A DNA stretch of 64,000 bases from Psychrobacillus sp048572895 (GTDB lineage: Bacteria; Bacillota; Bacilli; Bacillales_A; Planococcaceae). Each line of letters begins with the position of its first letter. Position 1 is the stretch's first letter. Below are positions 8,982-16,481 of this stretch, one piece after another. The stretch covers positions 2,976,001 to 3,040,000 of the forward strand of contig NZ_CP183878.1 of assembly GCF_048572895.1 (NCBI RefSeq), in the 5' to 3' direction. The notes beneath the pieces are model-generated. The model was not told the DNA's origin and did not search any database. It saw nothing but the letters and a program-made list of their open reading frames with translations. A program made the translations under genes and the position numbers.

Positions 8982-9010
8982 AGCGTATTCGAAATTTAAT
9001 CGAATACGCT
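8982..9010 (+). terminator. Rho-independent hairpin in a gene-poor spacer
   Basis: Perfect 11-bp stem AGCGTATTCGA / TCGAATACGCT, loop AATTTAA, followed on the plus strand by CATTTTTTATTT. No plus-strand gene precedes it. It may serve the small minus-strand ORF at 9033, although the T tract is on the other side. The rest of 8840-8980 is A/T-rich with nothing recognised. Confidence 0.5.
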
Positions 9011-9032
9011 CATTTTTTATTTCTATTCCAAT

Positions 9033-9140
9033 TTATTTGAGTCTCCATTCATATTGAATATCAGGTAAATTTTCTTCATTCTCATGCCCTTTATCTATTA
9101 TTTCAAATTCATGAATCCAGTATTCATAGGACATTTTCAT
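9033..9140 (-). CDS. Possible 35-aa ORF, unknown
   Basis: ATG to TAA reading frame giving an acidic 35-aa peptide (MKMSYEYWIHEFEIIDKGHE...), 23 bp after the enoyl-CoA hydratase stop. No strong ribosome site is visible, so it may be the remnant of a longer gene or be translated by readthrough coupling. It matches nothing I recognise. Confidence 0.3.
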   Translation of the reverse strand: MKMSYEYWIHEFEIIDKGHENEENLPDIQYEWRLK

Positions 9141-9163
9141 AATCAACTGAGTGAACTTTTTCC

Positions 9164-9943
9164 TTATCTTCCCTTAAATTCGGGTTTTCGCTTATCGACG
9201 AAAGCCTTAATACCTTCTAAATGATCTTCAGTTTTTCGCATCGCGGATTGTGTAACAGCTTCTCTTTCTAAAACTGATTGTAATTCGTTAAGTTTCGTTG
9301 CGTGTAAGATTTCTTTTGAAGCAATAATGGCAGCAACTGGTGATTGGATTAACTTTTGTGCATAGGATGCTGCAGTTGCAGATCCTAAACCATCTGAAGC
9401 AACTTCATCCACAAGTCCGATTTTTTGTGCTTCTATCCCAGAGAAAAGTTGTCCACTCCACATAAGCTGTTTCGCTTTTGGAATACCCACTCTTTCTTTT
9501 AGGAAGAAATGGCCCCCTCCATCTGGAACTAAACCAATTCCGATAAAATTCATGGCAAGCTTGCTATTTTCTTCCGCTATGATAATATCGCAGCCTAATA
9601 CTATACTAAACCCTAACCCAGCGGCTGCCCCGTGTACAGATGCAATAGTAATCTGTGGTAGCGTATATAAAGTTTTCGCAATTCGAGTAAGGTAGGTCAT
9701 CGCTTCGTCAATATCAAAAGGATTTTCTTTATCTAACATCGCTTTAATATCTCCACCAGCAGAAAATGCGCGTCCCTCACCTTTAATAACTAACACTTGA
9801 ATAGATGTATCTGATTGAAGAGATTCCAGGCTTTCTGCTAGCTCTCTCATCATCACTCCATTCATCGAGTTCATTGCTTCTGGACGATTCAATGTTAAAG
9901 TCGCAATACGACCTTCTTTTTCTAACAATAAAGTATTATACAT
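9164..9943 (-). CDS. Enoyl-CoA hydratase/isomerase (crotonase family)
   Basis: Cytoplasmic crotonase-fold enzyme of about 259 aa, acting on acyl-CoA intermediates as in fatty-acid or aromatic-acid breakdown. The oxyanion-hole segments are FSAGGDIKAM and HGAAAGLGFS. The loop GLVPDGGGHFFL carries Asp where classical hydratases have Glu, a feature of PaaG-like isomerases. Upstream in-frame ATGs at 9973 and 9949 exist. The start at 9943 is chosen because AAAGGGG lies 7 nt upstream. It appears monocistronic, with a 21-bp-period repeat and a family-1 element upstream. The exact substrate cannot be told. Confidence 0.85.
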   Translation of the reverse strand: MYNTLLLEKEGRIATLTLNRPEAMNSMNGVMMRELAESLESLQSDTSIQVLVIKGEGRAFSAGGDIKAMLDKENPFDIDEAMTYLTRIAKTLYTLPQITIASVHGAAAGLGFSIVLGCDIIIAEENSKLAMNFIGIGLVPDGGGHFFLKERVGIPKAKQLMWSGQLFSGIEAQKIGLVDEVASDGLGSATAASYAQKLIQSPVAAIIASKEILHATKLNELQSVLEREAVTQSAMRKTEDHLEGIKAFVDKRKPEFKGR

Positions 9944-10093
9944 ATACATTCCCCTTTGTAAGTGAATAGTCATTCATTCTCCTATTAGATTCGCCATGAT
10001 AATATTAAAATCCTGCTTAAAAGGTATTTTCATTAAACTTCTCGCGCGCTCCGTGAAGAACCTCCACTATGAATATGATACTTTTAACCATTT

Positions 10094-10182
10094 ACTTGCG
10101 TTGGTATGTCAGTTACTCGCCTTCAAGATGTTTTTACTTGCCCATCTCTGTTATTAACTTGCTCTCTTCCCTGTTTACTTGC
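10094..10182 (+). repeat. 21-bp-period degenerate repeat, ACTTGC anchor
   Basis: The anchor TT(A)ACTTGC recurs at 10094, 10115 (ACTCGC), 10136, 10157 and 10177: steps of 21, 21, 21 and 20 bp. The sequence between anchors is not conserved. It lies upstream of the enoyl-CoA hydratase gene. Five other spacers in this window have the same period with other anchors. Confidence 0.75.
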
Positions 10183-10249
10183 ACTCGATATTCTAATACT
10201 TGAGAAAAGGAATATTTACCCATATCGTTCTTTGACGTACCCGTAGAAA

Positions 10250-10944
10250 TAAGAAAAACCGAGCAAAAAGACGCCCGGTCCTTATAGTTCAAAACCTGTT
10301 TCTAACGTTTTCGAAGGGCTCTGGACAGACTTATTGCTTAGTATTACCGAATGTTTTTTTAGAGATGCTGGTCGTGACGTTAGTCACGACCAGCATCTCT
10401 TTTCTCGGTAATCTTATGGCGTTCGTCTGTCCGTCGCCCTCCTATAACTTTTAGAAACAGGTTAGTTCATTTTTAGGTAACTAAAGAAAAGCTACTTTCT
10501 TATTCATAGAGTAAGCTCTCGAAGATGCAATTTCGTTCGCTATTCACTTCTTTCTAGTGCAAACACTTACTATTTCTCTTTATTTCCACTAGTGTAAAAG
10601 AAAACCTGCTTTCTTCCTCTATCATTGGTTCATCGCATTTCTAATGCTAAAGCGATTACAAATAATTTGATCACTCTCTAAAATTTGACCAATCTTATCA
10701 TCTAAGCGATAAGCTATGCTAAATTTTCTAGTGGAGTACTACACACTGATTGATTGTAGTGAAAGGTGGCGACTCCGGCGGGATGAGTGAGACAGATGAG
10801 CTATCACATCGACGCGTTAGCGACGGTGATAGCTCATCGCTCCCCCCGCGGAAAGCGTCCACCTGAAACGGAAATCATAGTATTATTCATTTTTAAAAGC
10901 ACCGAAAACCCAGTGTTCACGGGACATTTTTATATACTTTCTTA
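10250..10944 (+). repeat. Family-1 dispersed element, copy C
   Basis: Full copy. The left end can form a minus-strand terminator (ACCGGGC / GCTCGGT then T residues). Nested inverted repeats follow: AACCTGTTTCT / AGAAACAGGTT, GGACAGAC / GTCTGTCC (10323-10330, 10425-10432), ATTACCGA / TCGGTAAT (10343-10350, 10405-10412) and a perfect 18-bp stem (10361-10378, 10383-10400, loop GTTA). The right module GAAAGGTGGC ... GTCCACCTG holds a core with its own 13-bp inverted repeat (10795-10807, 10826-10838). The reading frame in this core is not considered a gene. Confidence 0.87.
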
Positions 10945-10947
10945 TCT

Positions 10948-10985
10948 TTCAAAAAAAAACCTTTCCTAATCGGAAAAGTTCTTTT
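10948..10985 (-). terminator. Terminator after yheA
   Basis: Minus-strand AACTTTTCC-GATTA-GGAAAGGTT followed by a long T run, directly downstream of the yheA stop codon and abutting copy C. Confidence 0.7.
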
Positions 10986-10995
10986 CATTTCTTTC

Positions 10996-11340
10996 TTAGA
11001 TACCTTCATAAAGTTCTTGAACAGGCTTGATCAATACGCGATTTACTTCTTCAATTAGTTGGCTCAAAGCCATTTCCGCTTGAAGCATGTGGAATATCTT
11101 TTCGTTTCCTTGCGCTAACTGAGCTGTTTTTTGTGCATACTCAATCTCTTCCCCAGAAATTTCTTCCCCATTCATTTGCTTCTCTTGTAAAGATAATTGA
11201 ACCTTACGGAAGCTTTGGAATAAAGCTAGAGCCTCTTCATCAGCTTTTACAGATTCTACTGCTGTCTGTACATTGGAGAACTCGTCTGTTTGGCGTAATG
11301 TTTTTTCTAGTTTGTTAATGTCATCATAAATATTAATCAT
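10996..11340 (-). CDS. yheA: YheA/YmcA/YlbF-family protein
   Basis: Small helical cytoplasmic protein of 114 aa with the YlbF/YmcA fold signature (alternating charged and hydrophobic heptads; EEALALFQSFRKVQLSLQEKQMNGEE). Family members YlbF and YmcA act in an RNA-processing complex in B. subtilis; YheA itself has no assigned function. AAAGGAG precedes the ATG. It lies 19 bp after yheB, the same gene order as in B. subtilis, which supports the assignment. Confidence 0.88.
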   Translation of the reverse strand: MINIYDDINKLEKTLRQTDEFSNVQTAVESVKADEEALALFQSFRKVQLSLQEKQMNGEEISGEEIEYAQKTAQLAQGNEKIFHMLQAEMALSQLIEEVNRVLIKPVQELYEGI

Positions 11341-11359
11341 ATTAGTAAGCTCCTTTAGT

Positions 11360-12502
11360 TTAAGTAGTGAAGAATACGATTAATCCTTGGATAATACCGA
11401 TAAGTCCTCCAAGAACACCACCTAAGATGGTAATCATTTTGAACTCTCTCTTCGAAATACCAAGAACAATTTCCTCTAAGCGAGATACTGGGAAAGCATC
11501 TACTTGCTCTTTTACCATATCTTCTAATTTCATTTTACGCAATACTTCTTCTAGCTTTTCTTCTGCTTCCTCGAATGCAAAAGTCGTCACTTTTGGTATA
11601 AGGTACGTCTCAGTCCATTCAGTTGCTCCTGGGAAATAATGAAGGAAGCCATAATTTAATTTTTCTTCGATTGCCAGTTGTTCTGTTAAATATACTTTAA
11701 CGTTTTTAACTATAGGTTCAAAATCAAAGCCGTCCATCATTTCATTTAGCGGACGATCCTTTAATTTCTCCCATTCGCTTCGCACGATTTTTTCTAGCAT
11801 ATTTTTCGTTCCAGGCGCTCTAAGGAATTTTAATATTTCTGGTTGAACTTTTCCAGCTAGTGATGAAGATTCACCCATGAACATTTGAATCATATTGCCA
11901 AGCGTCCCTTTTGTAGAAAGGAAATCATCAATAAGATTTTTTACCGTCATTCTACCTTCTTCTGACTCGAAGAAATCTTCACCTTTGAGTAGAATATAAG
12001 AAACGATTTCTCCAACTTTGGTATCTGCTTTTTGCTGCCAATCAATTGGCGCAAGCTGACGTATAGTTTCTTGTTCAAATCTAGCTTTTAATTGATAAAA
12101 TTGAACATCCACTTGTTCTTCTATTTTACCATTTACAATAGATGGAACGTTTTCAAGTCCAGCAAGTTTTAACCAATCTTTTATCGTTTTGTCCGAATGG
12201 AAGATTTTATCGTTCAGTTGCTCCGTAAGGAAGTGATTTGCTTTAATTTTCATTTCTTCGTTGAAATATTTTTTCTTAAAGATATCGGGCGTCAACAAAT
12301 GCTGGATAACAGTATTTCCTAATTGTATTGCCAGTTCATCACGTCTTTTAGGGATTAAACCTGGAGTGAACGGGACGCGCCATGAGCCTATATATTTTGC
12401 CTCATGGGGCCTGAATAGCATTTTAATAGCTAAGTGATTAGTCACTGCTCCGATTGCTGCTCCAACAATTGCCATGAATGTGATTGTCCATATAAAATCC
12501 AT
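11360..12502 (-). CDS. yheB: DUF445 membrane protein YheB
   Basis: Protein of 380 aa with an N-terminal membrane segment (WTITFMAIVGAAIGAVTNHL), a long charged helical middle and a C-terminal membrane segment (ITILGGVLGGLIGIIQGLIV). This is the DUF445 layout of B. subtilis YheB. An in-frame GTG at 12511 is possible. The ATG at 12502 is preferred because AAAGG lies 8 nt upstream. It is cotranscribed with yheA. The function is not established. Confidence 0.87.
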   Translation of the reverse strand: MDFIWTITFMAIVGAAIGAVTNHLAIKMLFRPHEAKYIGSWRVPFTPGLIPKRRDELAIQLGNTVIQHLLTPDIFKKKYFNEEMKIKANHFLTEQLNDKIFHSDKTIKDWLKLAGLENVPSIVNGKIEEQVDVQFYQLKARFEQETIRQLAPIDWQQKADTKVGEIVSYILLKGEDFFESEEGRMTVKNLIDDFLSTKGTLGNMIQMFMGESSSLAGKVQPEILKFLRAPGTKNMLEKIVRSEWEKLKDRPLNEMMDGFDFEPIVKNVKVYLTEQLAIEEKLNYGFLHYFPGATEWTETYLIPKVTTFAFEEAEEKLEEVLRKMKLEDMVKEQVDAFPVSRLEEIVLGISKREFKMITILGGVLGGLIGIIQGLIVFFTT

Positions 12503-12568
12503 CAATTTCACCTTTTTCCTCTAGCTTCTAGATTATTATAGCAGAGGATGGGCAAACACTAAAAGAAT

Positions 12569-12958
12569 TTACAATAAATGCAGAATAGTTGTTAGACGAA
12601 TTGCATGCTCGGTCTCATCATGCATCGCAACAAATAAAGGGGCATATGCTTGTTGGATTGGTATTTGTAAAACCATGTCTTTATAAAGCTCCGCAGATTC
12701 TAATTCATTCCTAATCGCATCTTTTAAGCATTCCTTCAAGTCTGTACATAAAATTGGTTCCGGAAAGCTTTGTACAAATGTACCAGTCAGCATATAATAG
12801 AGTTGCTGGAACATTTCATAATGGCTTTTTTCATCCTCATAAATATGTTCGATAAAACCTTGAAAATATGGATCATCCGTCAATTTATACATAGAACGAT
12901 AAAAATGATAATCTTGATATTCATTAAGTATGGCTTGCCTTAATTGCTCATTAAACAA
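12569..12958 (-). CDS. Ferritin-like (diiron-type) protein
   Basis: Four-helix-bundle protein of 129 aa. The helices carry the diiron ligand pattern NEYQDYHFY, EDEKSHYE, NELESAELY and DETEHA, so metal binding is likely. Similar small ferritin-like proteins occur in Bacillus (YhjR type). The start is a TTG with AAGGAG 7 nt upstream. It is divergent from yheE; the spacer contains the inverted repeat CACTAAT / ATTAGTG (12972-12992). The physiological role is unknown. Confidence 0.7.
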   Translation of the reverse strand: MFNEQLRQAILNEYQDYHFYRSMYKLTDDPYFQGFIEHIYEDEKSHYEMFQQLYYMLTGTFVQSFPEPILCTDLKECLKDAIRNELESAELYKDMVLQIPIQQAYAPLFVAMHDETEHAIRLTTILHLL

Positions 12959-12971
12959 TTCGATGCTCCTT

Positions 12972-12992
12972 CACTAATCATTTATATTAGTG
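12972..12992. promoter_or_regulatory. Inverted repeat in divergent promoter region
   Basis: CACTAAT-7 nt-ATTAGTG between the divergent ferritin-like and yheE genes. It could be an operator, but only the symmetry supports this. Confidence 0.35.
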
Positions 12993-13030
12993 TATGCGAA
13001 CAAATTCACTCACATGAAAGGTTGATATCC

Positions 13031-13234
13031 TTGCTACAACACTTTAGCTTCAAACCACTCTATGAAAACAAACAACTTCCAGGTTGGTCCGTTTCTTTCT
13101 TTTATAAACAACAAAGATACACTGCAGAATATGAACCAGATGGTACGATAAAATGGCTCGGTGAAACACCAGCTGATGAAGAAATAGTGAAAAAAATGAT
13201 ACATGAACTCATGCTTTTTCATGTGTATGATTGA
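13031..13234 (+). CDS. yheE: YheE-family protein (DUF5342)
   Basis: Small protein of 67 aa. The best start is the TTG at 13031, with GAAAGG 9 nt upstream, giving LQHFSFKPLYENKQLPGW and matching the length of B. subtilis YheE. An upstream ATG at 12944 would overlap the divergent gene and add a non-typical N-terminus. Visible body: WSVSFFYKQQRYTAEYEPDG. It sits in the yhe neighbourhood (yheA-yheB-...-bmrD-bmrC). The function is unknown, and the family assignment is from pattern and synteny. Confidence 0.7.
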   Translation: MLQHFSFKPLYENKQLPGWSVSFFYKQQRYTAEYEPDGTIKWLGETPADEEIVKKMIHELMLFHVYD

Positions 13235-13240
13235 GTTGTC

Positions 13241-13270
13241 TCTGAGCAAGAAGTATTCACAGTTGTTCTT
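13241..13270 (+). terminator. Weak hairpin after yheE
   Basis: GAGCAAGAA / TTCTTGTTC with wobble pairs, then an interrupted T-rich tail. It may end yheE transcription. Confidence 0.35.
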
Positions 13271-13285
13271 GTTCTAATTATTTTT

Positions 13286-14533
13286 TCATTTTTTCTTACG
13301 CCCAAACAATATATAAAAATAGGTAGATGCAATAATATATAGAATTCCAGTAATCGTAAATGTATAGGCATATCCCCAGTAAAAGCCAAATGTCATGACA
13401 AGCCCCGTCGAAATAGCTCCAGTACTTGCCCATCCCACATTAAAAACCATTTGATTTACTGAATTGGCAAGCCCCTTATATTTATCCTGCACCAAGTCCA
13501 TTGCAATTGCACTTTGAATGGGGTTCCCAGCATTCATTAAAGCCTGGCGCATTAAAAACGCAATTGAAGCGATGATTAAAGAGTTGGTATAACCAGTGAT
13601 GAATAAAAATGGAATCGACAGCAGCTGAAAAATAACTAATGCCTTTACTTTCCCTACCCTTTTCACAAGGGCAGGTCCAAGTAACATTGCCACTGCTGTC
13701 ATCGCAGATCCGAGTGACAGGATAAGTCCAATATAAGTGTTCGATGCATCGAATCGATTTGAAAAGTATAAATTTAAGTAAGGAATAACAAGCCCTGAAC
13801 CTGTTCCGATCAATAGGTTCGCAATTCCAAATAACAAGATAACCTTCAGATTTTTTCGGAATCCACTTGGTGCATTTCCTTCTAATTCCTCTGTATGTTC
13901 ATCAGCATTCAGCTTTATTTTTATAGGTTTTAGTTGAAATAAAGGAATTATTCCAACCGCAAAAATAATCGCTCCAATAATTAGTACGTACATAATAGAA
14001 TCTACTGTAGAAATATTTCCTATTATATGAAGAGCATCTGCTAATACTCCTCCGCCAAGACTCCCAACAACACTTGCAATGGTCATCATTGAAAAATGAA
14101 TACTAAAAAGATGCATTCGTTCGCTGGCTTTCGAGTTTTCCGCGAGAAAAGGAACACCAGATACTTGCACTAATGCCATAAACAAACCAGTAAAGAATGC
14201 AGCATAAATTAGCGATTGTTCACCTGTAACTAAACTCCTGTAAAAAAGGGTACCAGCAGCAACAAAAGCACCCGTAATTATGGTTCCTTTTCTTCCTAGC
14301 CGATCACTTAGATATCCTGCCGGAACTAACATAATGGCAGAAGCAAGAGATGTCATAGAGATGATCTTACCGTTCAGTGTTTCAGGAAACCCAAGCTCTT
14401 TTATATATAGATTGTACATAACTGTAAATACACCCATCCCTACTTGAATGAGTATATTTGCGAGCATGAACATTTTTATATTTCTGTTGAAGGAAGTTAT
14501 GCTCTTTTTCCAATTTGCAAACCAATAAATCAT
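13286..14533 (-). CDS. Major facilitator superfamily transporter
   Basis: Secondary transporter of 415 aa with about 12 hydrophobic segments in two halves separated by a charged loop (KPIKIKLNADEHTEELEGN). The cytoplasmic loop motif GYLSDRLGRKG between helices 2 and 3 is the MFS signature. AGAGGT precedes the ATG. It has its own transcription unit, convergent with yheE. It may be a drug or metabolite exporter; the substrate cannot be told. Confidence 0.88.
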   Translation of the reverse strand: MIYWFANWKKSITSFNRNIKMFMLANILIQVGMGVFTVMYNLYIKELGFPETLNGKIISMTSLASAIMLVPAGYLSDRLGRKGTIITGAFVAAGTLFYRSLVTGEQSLIYAAFFTGLFMALVQVSGVPFLAENSKASERMHLFSIHFSMMTIASVVGSLGGGVLADALHIIGNISTVDSIMYVLIIGAIIFAVGIIPLFQLKPIKIKLNADEHTEELEGNAPSGFRKNLKVILLFGIANLLIGTGSGLVIPYLNLYFSNRFDASNTYIGLILSLGSAMTAVAMLLGPALVKRVGKVKALVIFQLLSIPFLFITGYTNSLIIASIAFLMRQALMNAGNPIQSAIAMDLVQDKYKGLANSVNQMVFNVGWASTGAISTGLVMTFGFYWGYAYTFTITGILYIIASTYFYILFGRKKK

Positions 14534-14613
14534 CGTGTACCTCTTCTTTTTTATTTCGGTACTCTAAATATACGATTTTCGTTAGAAAGTTTCAATCTAA
14601 AATTTACTTTCGC

Positions 14614-14701
14614 GGGCGGATAAATGGTCTGCTTGGGCGGGTGGCTCTGATTCTCGGGGGGATAGCCCAATCGCTATGGCGTTCTATGGTTTACCGGGCG
14701 G
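14614..14701 (+). repeat. 21-bp-period repeat, G-rich GGGCGG anchor
   Basis: GGGCGG at 14614 and 14635, GGGGGG at 14656 and a degenerate TGGCGT at 14677 are each 21 bp apart, ending with GGGCGG at 14696. It is strikingly G-rich against the A/T-rich surroundings. It lies upstream of the MFS gene. The spacer was not otherwise explained. Confidence 0.65.
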
Positions 14702-14741
14702 GTAACCAATTTAATAAAAAAAGGGAATATCCCCGCATGTG

Positions 14742-16481
14742 TTATACATGCTGAGATACTCCTGCTTGTAATTTATACATTTGTTCATAACGACCTTGTA
14801 GCTGTAGTAACTCGTCGTGAGATCCACTTTCAACAATTTCTCCGCGGTCCAGTACTAAGATGCGATCAGCATTTTTAATAGTAGAAAGTCGGTGAGCAAT
14901 GATAAAAGTAGTTCTTCCTTTTTTCAAAACGTCCATCGCATGTTGAATAATCTCTTCGGTTTCTGTATCAATGTTAGATGTTGCTTCATCCAAAATTAAT
15001 ATAGCCGGGTCGAATGCAAGGGCTCTGGCAAAAGAAACAAGCTGTCTTTGACCAGACGATAATGTGCTACCCTTTTCAATAACGGGTTCATCCAAGCCTT
15101 TTTTTAGATTTTTCAATACCCGTTCTCCACCGACAGCCTCTAAAGCTGCCTCTACTCTCTCTCGAGAAATACGCGGATCGCTTAAACTTACGTTTGACTC
15201 AATCGTCCCTGAAAACAAATAAGGATCCTGTAAAACAATGCCCATATGATCCCGAATCGTTTGTCTAGGTAATGTTGTTATATCAATACCATCTATCAAA
15301 ATTTTCCCTTTTGAAGGATCATAGAAGCGGAACAACAAGTTCATAATAGAACTTTTACCCGATCCTGTATGACCAACCAGAGCAACTGTTTCTCCTTTAT
15401 TCGCAACAAAGTTCAATTTCTTCAATACATAGTCATCCGCTTTATATGCAAAGGATACATCTTGAAACTCTACATTTCCTTCGTATCGATTCATACGTTC
15501 GTCTTTTACTTCTTCTCCTGTTTCATCAAGCAGTTGGAACACTCGATGTCCAGCAACCAATGATCTTTCTAACTGGGCAAATTGGTTAACAATCCCTGTA
15601 ATTGGATTAAATAATCGAGTCGTATAATCTACGAATGCATAAAGCATACCAGCTGAAATGATTGTATTTGGCTCCATGGACAAGCTTCCAAAATACCAGA
15701 TGAACATAATAAACATAATCGTACGGAGCACACTTACCAGGTTAAATGAAGTTGCTGAGTCTAAAGTAAGTAACTTATTCTGATAACGATAATGTTCCTC
15801 ATTCATCTCTTCAAATTCGCGTTCCATTTGCTTCTCGCGTTTAAATGCTTGAATAATGGACATCCCTTGAATCGATTCATTTAACATTGCATTTAAATCT
15901 GCAATTTTTGTGCGAACTACATGATTATATTTAGATGCATATTTCCGATACGCAATCATCCAAACATACACAATTGGAACAACAAACAGTGCCATTGCAG
16001 CCATTTTTACATTTAAGATGAACAAAGCAACGTAAACCCCTGCAATAGAAATGATACTAGTTGCAAATTGAGATAATACTTGCACATACAAATTACGAAT
16101 TGCCTCTGTATCGTTCGTAACACGTGCTACAACTTTTCCAGCCGGCAAGTTATCAAAATACTGTATCGGCAATGTTTGAATATGCCCGAAAACATCATTT
16201 CTAAGCTTTTGCACAACTCGGTTTGCACCAATTTGTAAATAAATAAACATAAAGTATCTAAAAATCGCTGTTACAATCGCTAAACCAAAGTAGACTGCCA
16301 ATAACATTAATATAGGCTGAAGATTAATAGCTCCTTCGGTAATATGGTCGTCGATTATTTTCTTTGCAATGAATGGACCAGTTAAATCTGCGAACACTGC
16401 AATAGTTAAAAAGATTAGACCGAGAATAATTGGTTTTTTATAAAATAACGCATAATGGTAGAGTCGTTTTCCTGTACTCAT
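14742..16481 (-). CDS. bmrD: ABC multidrug exporter subunit, canonical half (BmrD/YheH-like)
   Basis: Half-transporter of 579 aa: six membrane segments, then a nucleotide-binding domain with Walker A GHTGSGKSS, signature LSSGQ, Walker B ILILDEATS with the catalytic Glu, and the H-loop His (IIAHRLSTI). It overlaps the partner gene by 4 nt, so the two form a heterodimer. B. subtilis BmrD is longer (about 670 aa), so this is a shorter relative placed by synteny with yheA/yheB and by the upstream leader. It should export drugs or other amphiphiles. Confidence 0.82.
   Translation of the reverse strand: MSTGKRLYHYALFYKKPIILGLIFLTIAVFADLTGPFIAKKIIDDHITEGAINLQPILMLLAVYFGLAIVTAIFRYFMFIYLQIGANRVVQKLRNDVFGHIQTLPIQYFDNLPAGKVVARVTNDTEAIRNLYVQVLSQFATSIISIAGVYVALFILNVKMAAMALFVVPIVYVWMIAYRKYASKYNHVVRTKIADLNAMLNESIQGMSIIQAFKREKQMEREFEEMNEEHYRYQNKLLTLDSATSFNLVSVLRTIMFIMFIWYFGSLSMEPNTIISAGMLYAFVDYTTRLFNPITGIVNQFAQLERSLVAGHRVFQLLDETGEEVKDERMNRYEGNVEFQDVSFAYKADDYVLKKLNFVANKGETVALVGHTGSGKSSIMNLLFRFYDPSKGKILIDGIDITTLPRQTIRDHMGIVLQDPYLFSGTIESNVSLSDPRISRERVEAALEAVGGERVLKNLKKGLDEPVIEKGSTLSSGQRQLVSFARALAFDPAILILDEATSNIDTETEEIIQHAMDVLKKGRTTFIIAHRLSTIKNADRILVLDRGEIVESGSHDELLQLQGRYEQMYKLQAGVSQHV

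Noticed and set aside
10787..10969. 60-aa plus-strand reading frame
   Set aside because: It covers the inverted-repeat core of family-1 copy C and the following terminator; no ribosome site and no conservation in the other copies.
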